Source: Isoetes taiwanensis (taxonomy: Eukaryota; Streptophyta; Lycopodiopsida; Isoetales; Isoetaceae). From it: a stretch of 64,000 nt of DNA. This document shows, piece after piece, positions 1-12,622 of the stretch. The position numbers and the translations under genes are program-made. Each line of letters starts with the position of its first letter. Within the stretch, counting starts at the first letter, position 1. Location: NCBI GenBank assembly GCA_021234155.1, contig JAJEKV010000002.1:7023046-7087045 (forward strand), in the 5' to 3' direction. Under the pieces are notes generated by a model. It ran no database searches and was not told the DNA's origin. It saw only the letters and a program-made list of their open reading frames with translations.

Positions 1-3000
1 TGCAAAACAGAAGAGTTCATAGCCCCAGTTGTTGCAAACAACAGAGCGTAAAACAACTTAGCAAACAGATTTTCAGTCATCGCCAAAATGCGCCCCGCTT
101 CCGCGTTGGGGAGTCAACTCCACCTGACGTCCGCCTGGCTGACGCAGCCTGCTTGTTGGCATGAAAGAAAAAGAAGGCAGCCATCACATAGAAAGCTCAA
201 AGGAAAGGGCAAGGGGAATGACGACATTTGAAAGCTAATAGCACGGGAATTCAATGAAAGTTCTGGTTTAAGACACCGGTCAGCGCATTAGCCGAGCAGC
301 AACGCCATATCGCGCACATGCATATACGACACGTGGTGAACAAACGCTCAACCATTAATACAGGCCATAACAATGGCCGCGGAATCACTGGCCAGCGAAA
401 CAGTCGTATCCGGTGAACGAAGACCAACCGTCCGGGTCGCGACAGGTTAAATAACGCATCAAAGTAAATCCAGAGTGCTGAAAAGCATTGAGTCTGAGCG
501 AATCTTCTGTCGCCACCGCCGTTACCCGTCAGTGATACAACACTGGCAGTCTCATAAACAGAAGTTTAGAGAAGACAGGCTGCGTGCTTTATGGCAATGT
601 ACAGTTTTGGGATCCTCATTCTGAATGTTAATCTTCCTCGCAGGATACCTGCCGTAACAGTTATCGCATTCGACGTTGATAAACAATCACTAATTATAGA
701 CGAACCGTGATTGGGGCGGCGATTGCCTGCGCTCTGGTGACAATGCTCTAATAGGCAGTTGCACGCGGAAACGCGGTTTAAGCGTCGGGTCATCCATCGC
801 CAGAGCCTTCATACCATGACGCTGGCATATTAACCGTTCACGCACGCTGATGACGCGAAGTACTTCGAGAGCATACAAAACTTCGTCGCCACTCGACAGG
901 TAAAGGCAGCAGCAAAACTTTAACGATGATGAAAACAAGGTGCCATGGGGTTCAGCTGTCGTCAAGACGAGCTGAAAATCGCACATGCCGGAAAGATTGC
1001 AAAATAAGGTAAATAAAATTGCTTCTGCTTCTTTTGGTCAGAGAAGCCAGAGTTATGAAATCCTATTAATATTCTATAAAAGGATGCCTGTTAGGATAGT
1101 ATGGTTGCGAATGCACATCTTCAGATATGAATCGCACGATAACACCTTATCAGTAGGCCATCAATTTGGTATTGCAACGATGAAACGCAAGTATTGACGA
1201 AGATAAATACCGAAGGAAATGACAAATTCCGTTTATTTAGTTCCAGCTTTCATCATAGCAGTAGCCACAAAGGCTCCAGCCTGAATGTTTCTCAAGATGA
1301 TATACTTCAGCCGTATTCTAAATATCGGATTTCGCCCGATCGAACTACCCACTAAAGGCTGGAAGTTGAGTTACCAGCGACATCATATCGACGTTGCCAT
1401 TATTGTCTGGTAACGGGCGGTTTTCGCCCTCATATCACTGTCGGTTTCCATAGTTTCTAAACATACGGCAGCCAATGCTTCGCAGCCCCATTAACACATG
1501 CATAATGCCCATTCATCAAGCGTCGGGTACCAACATTTGTCGAGATCAAGATACATAAAAGAAGTTAGGCTGCAGAAACGTTACGTGCTCTATCTCATTT
1601 TCGTCGCCAAAATCATTGCTCGCTTCCAATATTTTGATAGTGTAAACGCTGAGCATTCATGATGTCGAAAGCCGGGTCAGTCATAACCGACCGCTTTTCT
1701 TCATTGCCTAATAAAACCACCGATGATGTCATCATCACCGCCAAACATCTAAACAGCTATATCCTCGTTAGTGCCGTAGTACCATGTCGGCATTCAAAAT
1801 AATAAGGTCAGCAATTGTTCAGGGATCCCCGTTGCCAGTACAGCCTACCTTCATTCTTCCAAAATGTACGCAAAGAACCGCCACCGGTATCTACGAAATC
1901 ACGCCGCTAACAAACGCTCATTTAAGCTGAGAATTGCACACGAAATGCTACCGTCATCAAGACAATAAGTACCGCAGGGTTCATTAATAACGCAGCCATC
2001 ATACCGAGAGCTACCGTAAAGCTCCATGCCTTCAGCGGGCCTCAAAGGTCATAGCTCATAACACATCGGCAAGAACATAAGCATGGTATCAAGAACAACG
2101 ACCGACGATGCTACGTAATGCAGCCAGCATCAGTAGTTCTCTCTCTCCCAGCTATCGCACGCATGCAATATAAAGCAAACAACGCAGCCAGTTACCTTAT
2201 TTCATTTAAAATGTTCTGAGCATTGCACCTCATTTTAATATTCACAGTGGAACCGGCGAATGATCAGTCATGCATCACGCTGTAAATCACCATAGCACTT
2301 CATGCGTGGTCAACACGTTCAATGCCGTTTCAACCGGTGACAGCTCAGTACCGGGTATTTTATGTTGACGCAACAATATGCCATTGTCCTTCTGCCTTTC
2401 ATCAGCATTTGGCAGTTCCGTAGTCGTTATCCTCCATCTATACAACATCTCAATAAAGGTTACGGGTTCTCAGCCAATAGACACGCGATATCGGCTCCAT
2501 TCAGAATGAAAGCCGGTTTATCAAGAAAAAAGAAAGAGCAAGCAAATGCAAGGGTTATTTTCGCATACCGTTCACGTACCATTTAAAATGCACAATATCA
2601 ACAATAAACACTTTTTTACCAATAAAGCATTGAGCTGAATGACAAAGCATTGACTGAAGACCAGCGCAGACAACCCGCAATGAGACGACACTGCGTGACC
2701 ACCAAAGTGCTCGCCATATTACCACAACGCCACTGCGCCAGTTGTCGATTAGTTTCCAGTATAAGGCCTATTATTGCTGCCATTGGAATATGCCACAAAC
2801 TCACATGAATGAAATGAATATTTTCAACATTGATTGCTGTATCTGAGACAGCTGCATGGCGTTTTCTGGTAAGCATTTCCTGCCGGGAGAATCTACTGTC
2901 ACTCTTCCACAACAACACGCTAATCATAAAATTTAACCAGGCGCGCAAGACAGTACAAGTGTCCTGATACCGTTATCGCTACTGCTGGAAAATGCAAAGT

Positions 3001-6000
3001 TTATCAGCATCACGTTTCGAAGTCTTTGAATACAGTCGCCGCATATAATACATGTTGGTTATGGCGAGAGATATACGACCGTTTTTCATTAACCAGTTAC
3101 CACGCCTTTGTAATACATGCAACAGCGCAGAAGAAAAGAAACATGCAGCTCGACATCATCAAGCCTGTACGTGGAAGGCAGCCTTCCATTGCGCCAGACG
3201 TCACACCTCTTCACATACCAGCGAAGCGTTACCGACCGGCGACGGTAAGCACGACACATACCGTGCACCATCAAAGCCGCTCGCGTACGTAAACAGACGG
3301 GCGCGTCATTTGCACAAGAGCTGTCGGAAGAACTTCGCGTTACGGTCACGTACGCTCGTGTGGCTCACTTTATATTTTCCACAATAATGCCCACCAGCCA
3401 TCAGTCAAGACCGTATATTGCTCGATGTACATAAACCACAACGTTATCTATGACAGTAATTTAGCGAGCTGGTGCTGTTACCATATCACAGAGATTAACG
3501 ACGTCGCACAGACCGTTAACTTTGATACTCCAACATGTGGGATGCAAAGTCGAGTTTCTTTGACGTCTGGAGGGTTTTGGCGTCGCATACAGACGGCCGT
3601 CTGGCCGCATTAGCGCTACCCGCCAGCTCGGCTATCGGAAATAAGCAGAAACTGTTTTTACCTGCCAGCTTTGGTTTAAAACAAACTATTGGAATGTCTC
3701 ATGTCACACCTGTCGACAGCTTGAATGATCAGAAAATACGGGGATGAAAGCCGCGAGGTTACAGCTCAGTTCATTTTGGTTTCGCGTATCACCGGGTTGA
3801 GTCTGCCGCAGGAGCGTGATATCATTACCATTTACGAGTTATCGCCAGAGGAAGCGTCTCGTGCCCAAATCATTTTCGTTATCTCGTCATAATTCGTTCG
3901 GAGAACATCTATCAGTTAATACTATGACGATCATTTAATAACATATGGCCGGGAGTCAGTAGCACGCCATAGCTGGCGCTGGTTTATCCAGATAGAGCAT
4001 TCATAGAGAATTGGATTCCACGATCCAAACTCATCTTTATACATGGAAGTTGGGTTTTCGTGCCTGCTGATACGTTTTAAAATGCATGGATAAGACACGT
4101 TGCACATTTCATGCGTACTGCCGTTATAAGCCAGCGAAATCAAGGAAGGAAAACGATAAGGTGAAATAAACGCAAAGAAAATGCACGCGAGTATGCCGAT
4201 GAGTCACCACCATCTGGCCTTTGGCTGCCGTTTCTCAGATGGGGTACTTTCAGCCACGCCAACACGTTTTCTTCTGCATTGAATAGACGTTATCGATGAC
4301 CAGGTATGCCGTACGGACATTGCTTCAACATGCAAAATCATCCGTGATAATACATTGCTGTGTATCACCGCAACAACAGACAGCCTGCTCGCCTCTCTTC
4401 CTACCAGCTTCGGCGCGGCTGGCGAAGCAAAGTCAGCACCGACGATTTCAGAACATGGGAAAGCGAAAAGATGATGCTTCACGCAGGCAAGCATCGTCAT
4501 TTCGCCTTCTCTGGCACCGCCATTTCATAATACTTGGCTAATATTTGCTGCTCATTTACAAGTTTTAAACCAGCATTAAAATATTTTGCAAGATGACCAA
4601 AGATTCTATGGTATTTCACGCACGGGGTTTGCATTCATAAATGAGTTCGAAATGTTGTAGTGTCGGAGATTGCGATTTTCAAATGGATTACCGAGCCTGT
4701 GGCACTTCTGCGTTTGGTATTTAATTGTACCAGACTATTTTCAAATCTCATGAAGAAAGACTGCGATAAATTGACGCGAGTTGAAATCTGAAAGCTATGT
4801 GGCTGGACATGATTACAGGGCGCCAGTACCTACTGTTGATGCATCGTTGACTTTGTGGACATGATTATATTTTAAAAGTTTGAGAATAGTTTAATGGAAA
4901 GTACGAGCTGTTTTCACTGTAACCGGTCATAACACAAGCATTGCGTTTCCTGCGACAACCCTTGTCGGCACCAACTGGCAGAAAGGAGGGTCTTCACGCT
5001 TAGACAGCTTTAAATATCATCATCGCGGCATTAAAGGTAATGAACAGACCATACAAGATATTGCCTGCGCCTGGTTTCTCAATAACAGCGGAATAAAAGT
5101 CAAGAAAGGCAACCAAAGTTACGTCACGCTGATACCGCCACGGAAAATGATGCCCAAAATATTCCGGCACGACCAACCGACCGGTAAACAGCATCTTTTC
5201 AGCGTAACGCCGTCGGGGAAATATGGGCATTTGCGCCCAACACCAGCATTTAAGAATACCACGCATGCCATTGAAGTCACGTCGGTAACAAATAGTGACG
5301 GGTCAGCGAAAGCGAAACAATACATGCAAAGCGTTAGGTCGACAAAGGGCCTGAACAAAATCACCCACCGGAGAAGACACGATGAGCAGTCACATGAATA
5401 TTGAAACGCACCAGCCGTGAAACGCACCAAACATTGTCGGGTTCCACCGGTCGGCGCAAAGAGCGTTCTTCCCATGGAATGGACTACGGGAGCATTGCAG
5501 TCGCCATTAAACGTATCGGAGTACTTTTAAAACAATATAACACATTTGACGCGATTGCTCAACATCAAAGATTCACCGACAACACATGCCAAGAATATCA
5601 CCAAATTATCAAACATCGCCACATTCTTTAACAAACAGCCGACGCGATAAGGGTTTGCAAAAACAATATGCAACTAAAGCCATTCACGGCGAAGAAGCTC
5701 GCCGCGCAAGTACATAGCTGTACTTCCGTGACCGAAGATTGACCAAATTGCATGTTCGCGTAGTATTCGTCAAGAAATATCAATAACCAACATCATCTTC
5801 TATCAAACACGTGGCCCGCTTCACCCCCCACAAGAAGGTCAAAATGTTTAACGTCAATATAAAGAGATACCATGAAAGGTTTCGCCAGGTTGCAGAAGGC
5901 GTTCATAGTTGTTATTCCAGCCAATATTCAGATTAACGCATCGCACGATGAAGAGTTTATAAGCTTTATCATACGTTATTTTTGTGGGCAACCAGCAGCC

Positions 6001-6340
6001 ATTTCGTGCCACTCCACAGTTTCGTCAGACTGTTCACAAAGCACCGTGTTCAGCGCCGTTTAGAAGTCGAGGTTGCTCTTTCTTTAAGCTTCGTTCAGCG
6101 ACAGCCTCCTCATACCGCATCAGATGTTCCCAGAAGATATCACATGAATAGTAATGAGCTACTCTTTCTTCTTGTAAACTTCCATTTTCTTCACAAAGCG
6201 ATTTGTGAAGGAAAGGCAAAAGACTCAGAAGTATCAGCATTACGCCATACTAATTTTGGCTCGTTGATGTGGGTGTCGCATTATCCTCAATGGTCGCCAT
6301 CAATGCGCTTCGATCGTGTTTTTTTAACATGTCATTGATG
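1..6340. other. CpG-rich block with no intact gene, not plant-like
   Basis: This stretch is visibly richer in CG dinucleotides than the DNA from 6.4 kb onward; most 60-base lines hold several CGs, while typical lines at 15 kb hold none or one. No ATG-initiated frame exceeds about 118 codons on either strand, so intact bacterial genes are absent although the vocabulary (CGCCAG, GCCGT, GGCGA) reads enterobacterial or phage-like. The change in composition falls around 6.34-6.41 kb, just before the inverted repeat. It could be decayed transferred DNA, an unpolished or contaminating contig segment, or unmethylated repeat. Nothing in it was identified. Confidence 0.45.
4895..5404 (+). other. long open frame without upstream ATG, bacterial-like in style
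   Basis: One frame stays open for 169 codons between TAA at 4892-4894 and the stop at 5402-5404. The first ATG is at 5147, leaving only 85 codons if that is the start. The translation is low in rare residues and coherent: a TVTG then GTNWQKGGSSRLDSF stretch near the beginning, then KGNQSYVTLIPPRK near 5110-5145, then a Lys/Ser-rich tail. It is the most protein-like segment of the left block. I do not recognise a family. It could be a remnant of a prokaryotic or phage gene, or chance. Confidence 0.25.
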
Positions 6341-6415
6341 GTATTATGGTTCGGTAGATGAATATTGAATGGTAAATAAGAGAAGAAAGGGATTTGTTAT
6401 AATGCAGCCGTCGCT

Positions 6416-6770
6416 TATGCGTCAGCCTCAACAAGACCCGGAGACTACCAAACAAGGAGCATGAGCATAAAACAAGATAATCAGTAGGTAATTCTAAATA
6501 GGAAATTTGTAGATTCAAATTGATTTCCATAGAAAGTGTATGTATAGTCATGAACAAAAAACTATTTAAAGATCAGATCCACCTTACATATATGGATACA
6601 ATGAAGAATCGGGCCACCATTATGTTCGACCGCATATTTAGCATCTACTTTCATAAAATCACCTGGAATCTAACAAGAAGAATTTTCCTATTAGAATTCA
6701 CCCACATTCTTGTTTATGCTCATGCTCCTTGCTGGTAGTCTCTGCATCTTTAGTTGAGGCTGATGCAATG
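6416..6770. repeat. imperfect inverted repeat, hairpin about 350 bp (MITE or foldback type)
   Basis: The left arm (GGAGCATGAGCATAAA at 6457-6472) is matched in reverse complement by TTTATGCTCATGCTCC at 6713-6728. Pairing continues outward (GTCAGCCTCAAC at 6421-6432 against GTTGAGGCTGATGC at 6753-6766) and inward through TAGGAAA and GATTC blocks to a centre near 6560-6610. Arms are about 150 bp with mismatches and small indels. No coding potential is seen. A non-autonomous TIR element or a small-RNA-producing hairpin are both possible. Confidence 0.7.
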
Positions 6771-6973
6771 CCTCCTTGTTGGTCAATTCCCATAGATCCA
6801 CTGCTTTGTAGGGATCTTCATTTTGCACATCATCTCAAGTAGCCTTGTTTTAATCGCATTCAATGTGAAAAGTTGCTCTCGTGAATTTCCTTTTGCCTTG
6901 CCTCATTCCTCCCATCCCATTAAGTTAGACCATAACCCTGTACATCTCTCGTGATCCACCGTGACTTTGTGTT

Positions 6974-6991
6974 AAAAAAAAAAAAAAAAAA
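6974..6991 (+). repeat. A18 homopolymer
   Basis: There are eighteen consecutive A residues after GTGTT. It could be a retroposon tail or simple repeat; no retrocopy was recognised directly upstream. Confidence 0.9.
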
Positions 6992-7740
6992 CACATCTCA
7001 CCTACATTCCATGAGCGGACATGCAGATAGAATAAGAAGAGCTACACTTCTGGTGTGGAATGAATTGAGAATGATGCATTCGACATCACCGGACAAGAGG
7101 TAGATAATCGCTTTTGAAGGAAATTCAAGGAACCCCACCATTTGGGGATGAAGCTTGTATTAGCCTAAGCAAGGATTTTAGGCAAAGAAATCCATCCATA
7201 ATCAAACGAGCCAAAAAGATGGAGGTTCTTGCAAAATGTGTCAAGGGCATGTGGAAACACTTCAAGACCCCCGGCTCGAGGCTAAGTCATGAGAGTTAGC
7301 TCGTCTTTCCTTTCCTAAATCACATAACTTGTAATTTTAGATTGTCATGAGGATAAGGCTAGGTACGCGAGGAAACAGTTTACAAGAAGAAGAAAGATGA
7401 GGTAGTATTACCACTATTATTCATGTGTGATGTATACAGTTTATCAATAATTCCTCAATGTGATGGGATGCGTGAGGCTATCCTCAAGGAACAAGGGCTT
7501 AAAGAGAAAAAGAACTTGAACGCCCTCGTAGGAATGCGTACTTCTAAAACGTGAAAGAGAAAAGCTGATCTAGGTGAAGAAGGTATATAGAACCCTAGTC
7601 CATTAGCCCAACCCTCGTATGAGAGATGAGTGGATCCGACTATTGAAATTTGTAGGTGATTAAGGAACAAGGACTACAAAACAAGTGCAAAGTAATCGTG
7701 ACGCCCCTCAAAATGCTATTATGAATAAAGCTTTATAAAT
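6992..7740. other. intergenic, no recognised gene
   Basis: Only short frames occur here, for example 7114-7299 on the plus strand (61 codons, Lys-rich) and 7455-7670 on the minus strand. None shows a known motif or a supporting splice signal. Confidence 0.5.
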
Positions 7741-7755
7741 GTATCTTCATGCGTC

Positions 7756-7830
7756 TGGTCGCTAGTCTAGTGGTAATACAATTCAGTCTGTTGCGTTCTG
7801 TAGGTCTCGAAGTTTGAGACCTAATCGCGA
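7756..7830 (+). repeat. tRNA-derived SINE-like fragment (A box strong, B box degenerate)
   Basis: TAGTCTAGTGG at 7763-7773 fits the pol III A-box consensus TRGYNNANNGG. AGTTTGAGACC at 7811-7821 is a degenerate B box (8 of 11). The spacing of 48 bases fits a tRNA-derived promoter, but the flanks cannot form an acceptor stem, so this is not a tRNA gene. Confidence 0.45.
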
Positions 7831-8699
7831 TCTTGAACCAGTCAAAACCCACAATGGCACGCTAATGTAAAAGTAGTTGGGGCAAAATTCAACAAAGCAA
7901 TGTGTGTTGTCAGTTATTCAGCTTGGATGTCAGCCTAGTGGTGTGTGACGTTAAAATACTATCTTACATCTATTATTTAAATTATTTAATTATTTTAAAA
8001 GTAGTATATGAACATGTAAAAAGTATACGTTAGGGCTCACATGTTTTGAACTACCGAAGAGTTCACTGTAGTCAAAGATGATGATATATTTGAGTTCTTA
8101 ACATCTTCTTGACACATCACAGTACCTTGACAATATAAAGTATGTACTACTACTCTTGAACATAAATACAATTTCTTTTAGCTGAATCTTGTAGTCTAGG
8201 TGCACTTTTAAAATAAATTATGTAATTCTGTATCGTAGTTAGTACCTTTTTGGGTAATTTTTTATGTAGGTCTCTAACATGCTTTCACCCATGGATGAAT
8301 CATTTCGCTAGACATAACTTTGTTTCTTTGCAAGGCAAAGAGATAAGTGGCCAATATCAAGATGTTTTTCTATTCCTGATCCCGTATTGACACCATGTGT
8401 ATTTCTTTTTTTTTGTTTGTTATGGTGATGCGTAACCTTTTTTTGATGTTTAGATGTAGATTTTGAACACATTTATTAGCATGTTTAGTTGAATGGTTAA
8501 GTCCTTTGAGGTGTAGGGTCTCGGAATTTAGTGTTGAATAACATGAGTAAACATATGGATTTGAATTTTAAAACTGACGTAAAAGTAAATCATTTTATAT
8601 GTAAAAGGTGTTCAGTTTTGCTTTAAAAGCAAAGATTTCGCCAATTATTAAAAAACGGTACAAAGCCTATATAGACAAGAGGTAAGTTGATTGTCTAGT
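7831..8699. other. AT-rich intergenic DNA
   Basis: The sequence is AT-rich with runs such as the TTATTTAA stretch near 7975-7995. No gene, repeat boundary or RNA was recognised. Confidence 0.5.
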
Positions 8700-8772
8700 T
8701 GTTTTCGTACTCGAAGGATTACACGCTTGTACAATTGATTTTGAATATTCCTCGCTGGATTTTGTTGAGATA

Positions 8773-8955
8773 CTATTCACGGAATTTCTTAGTGGCGACG
8801 CTATCATTTTCATTATACAATTCTCCATCGTCTATCTCCATATGCTTTGTCAAGGAGTTCGCCATTTCTATAGTGTTTTCGGTATGCTTTGGCTCAGTAT
8901 CAGATGAAACCGCAGTGTTGGTAATCGCTTTGATTTGCACAACGTGTTGTTCTTC
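8773..8955 (-). other. exon-like open segment, unknown protein
   Basis: A stop-bounded minus-strand frame of 60 codons has a composition typical of a hydrophilic protein: rich in Glu, Asn, Thr and Ser, with the segment MEIDDGELYNENDSVATKKF before the stop at 8773-8775. Together with the exon-like piece at 9390-9676 it suggests remnants of a spliced gene on this strand. I do not recognise the family. Confidence 0.25.
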
Positions 8956-9389
8956 TTACACGCTTCAGCCTCTGCAATGTGTACAAACATAATCGCATGC
9001 TATCGGGGTAATTTGTGTCAGTTCTCCTTCCTTTGATCCGCAGCCATATGTCGCTACATACCAAAATTACTTGCATATACGCAGGATTGGTACAAATTGC
9101 TGGTTTACCGCTACGCCTTGTCAAGCTAATATTACGACTTGGATACACAATAAGTCTTTCAAGGCCAATTGTTAATGTGTCAATTTACAAATTGTCTGCG
9201 TGTTTCCTTTCTTCTGATCTCTTTCCTCATGTAAGAATGCTAAAAGCGGTATGGATGCGGGAGAGACCGCCAGTCGTCTACAATGCGACCTTGCAAAATG
9301 CTTTTGAACAAAACCACCGGCTTGTCCCCTATGAAATATAGATTAGTTTGTATTGCTATAATGACAAAATAAGAAATAGATTTTGTTAC

Positions 9390-9730
9390 CTTTGAAGAAT
9401 CTGTTTTGCAACTCATCAAGCAAGTTGGTTCTCGTTTCTTTTCCGTAATGTCAAGTTTGCCATGTCCCTTCTCTTTGGTTGTCACGGCTGATTTTAGCGA
9501 CGCCTTCCCGGCAAGATCTTGTGTCTGATGACTACGTAGCGTTTCATGCATTTTGTGGTGGAGCAAATTGCATAAGCTTTTCGGCCAGACAGACATGCCT
9601 TTAACGCCCGAGGGTTTTATGATTACTGAAGTAGGCCGCACTTGGGTGATGTGTGTCCCCGCTCCACCATTGTAAACTTCAGGTCACCATAATCGCTTTT
9701 GATTTCGACCAGATCGCCAAGAATGCCCAT
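9390..9730 (-). other. candidate exon(s) with plausible splice donor, unknown gene
   Basis: Two minus-strand pieces read like protein. The frame from ATG at 9730 encodes MGILGDLVEIKSDYGDLKF and runs to a stop near 9626. The overlapping frame from about 9676 down to 9390 is Lys-rich and ends exactly at a codon boundary before AAAG|GTAACAAAATC, a good plant 5' splice site. They are in different frames, so either an unseen intron or a frameshift separates them. No family was recognised. Confidence 0.3.
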
Positions 9731-12622
9731 GTTTAGTGATGATTAGCACGGATATTTAAAGTTCAATCTAGAAACGTGAAGGGATTGGTAAATCCTTTCT
9801 ATAAATACTAGTTAGGGTGCTTCATTGCTGGTTAATGCCGAGAACCCCAGAAGGATTGCTCTAATATAGCTTGTAAGAGATTAGGAGTTACAATGATCTT
9901 TGTTGAAGATAATAGAGGTCAAGAACAAACATTTTTCTCCATTAACCTCTATTCCTAGAAAAATACCTCAAACTTAAAATAATCATATGTCCCACAATGC
10001 ACAAAGTCACAACACTTCCTTAGCTCCTTCCATCACTTGAATTAAGAACACTTGAAGCTTAAAATTTATTTCTCAATCATGTCCAACAATCACTTAATTG
10101 CCACTTGAAATTAAGAACTTCAAGTTTAAAAATTGCCTTTCAATCACGCCACCTTGTTTCTCAACGTCCCATAGTGCACAGAGTCAATGTGGAATGGGAG
10201 TTCTATTCATGTTTATTGTCTTCATACCTTGTTCTATATAAGTTTGAAAGTAGATAATGCGCAGACAAAAAATATAAACTTATGAGGGCAATTATTTAGA
10301 TGTATGTAACAATAATGATCCATTTTCACAAAAGGTTGTTTATGAGTGAAATTATTTTATGTAGCTTAAGTGTCACGAATAATGATCCATTTTCACAAAC
10401 AAGTTATATAACTTGAACTCAGAACTTCTAGAACATGATGATGCAAACCCTTACGCATAGAAGCCATTGCATGAAATGCCATATTCTTGTAGATCTCATT
10501 TCGATGGTTGATCACTCAACTCTACTCTTTGTTAGTCATCATTGTAAATGAACCTTAAAATGTGCTCAAACTAAAATTATAGTTTAAAACTATGCCCAAA
10601 TGAACCTTAAAATGTGCTCAAATTAAATTATAAATTAAAACTGAGTGCTCTGCTGGCAAGAAAACGAAATGGTAAATGCCTTCTTGCATGTTCTTGCATT
10701 AATATTTTGTAAACATCTATCTTTGTTTTTCCAAAACATGATTTGAATGGACATGTTTCAATCTAAATCTCTTTATCGGTGCCCCCCTTTGCTCCTTCCA
10801 AACATGGGCTTGCTATATCTCTTGCTAGCTCTGCTCAGAAATAAATTGGTTCTCCACCTATTACAGAAGCTGAATTAAGGAAGGAGAGAGGCAAAGGTAG
10901 AATAAGGAATGATCTGATTACGTGTAGAGGTAGAACCACAATCGGAGGAACATTTTACCCAGATTGCATATGCATCTAGCAATGTATTTCCTGTTGCCAA
11001 AAACCATTCAGTTCATGGTTACTCTTTGCATGTTGAGAACAAAACATCCATGCAATTTCATACCCAATAATCTCTTCAATTTGTTGTGCTGCTCATACCA
11101 TTGCACTATTCTATATTCTATTCTAGAAGAAAACGTGTTCTTTCACAATCTTAACTTCTGTAAGAGAATTGATGCCTTATCACATAAGTAGAAGTTCAGT
11201 AATAATATCTAGTAAATTAAAATTAGATGGATAGTAATCTGTCAATACTTACATGTGCTTTAAGGAGGAACATGATAGAGCATATGCTATTTACTTGCCT
11301 GTCATTTTGTGACCCGTTGCACCTTTATATTTCATGTTTCCTTCTCTTGAGAAAATGAGGTTTGTAGTTATGGCTATAGCAATGGCAGATTCAAAGATAT
11401 CCACACCATGATGAGAATAATCATAACCTTTCAGACATAACTATTCTAAGTCCGTCTGGGCTTCACCGACCCTCAAAATCTATGCATTTTCGCTTGCATT
11501 AGGGGAACATGCATCAAAAAACTTCCAGCACACTAAATGCAAAAACTGCTCAAGAGAATTTTTCCACATAGCTAAACTAAAGATAGGTTTGGATCATTAG
11601 GAATCCCAAGATACTCTATAATCAAGATGCTCCCGCCCAAAAGCTAATAACGAAAATGCTAACCTTAGGAAATCTATGCATAATAGAGATGGTGAACTTG
11701 AGCTCCAAGAAGAGCCTTCAAAATTGCAATCCAACACCAAGAAGCCCCTTAGAAGAACCGCTTTAGCATGCCCCCAACCAAACTCCGCCATATGATGTTG
11801 TAGAAGTTCGTCTGATCACTTCAAATATGAACCCAACTGATTAGATCCTTGAAAATGGTATGGTCTCATGTAATATTTCTCCAGACATGATTATAATATT
11901 TAGAGATAATAACACAGGAATACTACAGCCAGAGATGAAAGTTTGAGCTTCAGCTTTTAGGTTTTAAAAGAGACGCTTCTCCTCCCTGCCTTAGCCGTGG
12001 AGCCTGTCGAAGATATAACCCCTTCCAAAACCAGAATCAACAGATGAGATCCACTTCCACAAAACCGCACGGATCCTATAGCCCGGCAGAATACTATCAG
12101 GTGTCACGAAACCAAAATGAAGGTCCCGCCCCTGGGAACATCACTCATGGAGCCGCGTTGTGGGATGCCATCACCGCTTGAAGCAACAATCCACGCCAAA
12201 TTAAAACATAGCCTACGGTCGAAGAGCCAAGTCCTTTTTTTTTCCCAAAGAACCAACGGTCGGATGGGTCAAATCAACGCCAGTCGTTCGATCTAGGGCA
12301 AGATTCATGACACACATGATAACATTATAATATAGGACATTCCAATAAAAATAGTTTGTTTTAAAAAAATAAAACCCAAAGATAAATTCTAAAAAGGAAT
12401 CTCTAGCCCAAAGGTTAAAAACCAATAGTTTTTCACAAAAAAAAGCCCGGGACGCTGTAAAAATAATTTACGTCCAAACCTTAGCGATATTCATACGCAA
12501 AACTAAAAAGTTTTTCATCGCCGAAAAACAATCAAGAATGACGGCCGCCGATTATCGACATACCCCCGATATGCCCATCATGCCAAAACCAACCTCCTCT
12601 AATCGGATTGCCCCCTTAACAG
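9731..12622. other. intergenic or unresolved intronic DNA with small tandem repeats
   Basis: No gene was recognised. Short direct repeats occur: AATAATGATCCATTTTCACA near 10309 and 10377, and a roughly 58-bp unit containing TGAACCTTAAAATGTGCTCAAA near 10548 and 10606. A plus-strand hydrophilic frame near 11625-11793 reads protein-like but has no start or splice context. Missing upstream exons of the HMG-box gene may lie here. Confidence 0.4.
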
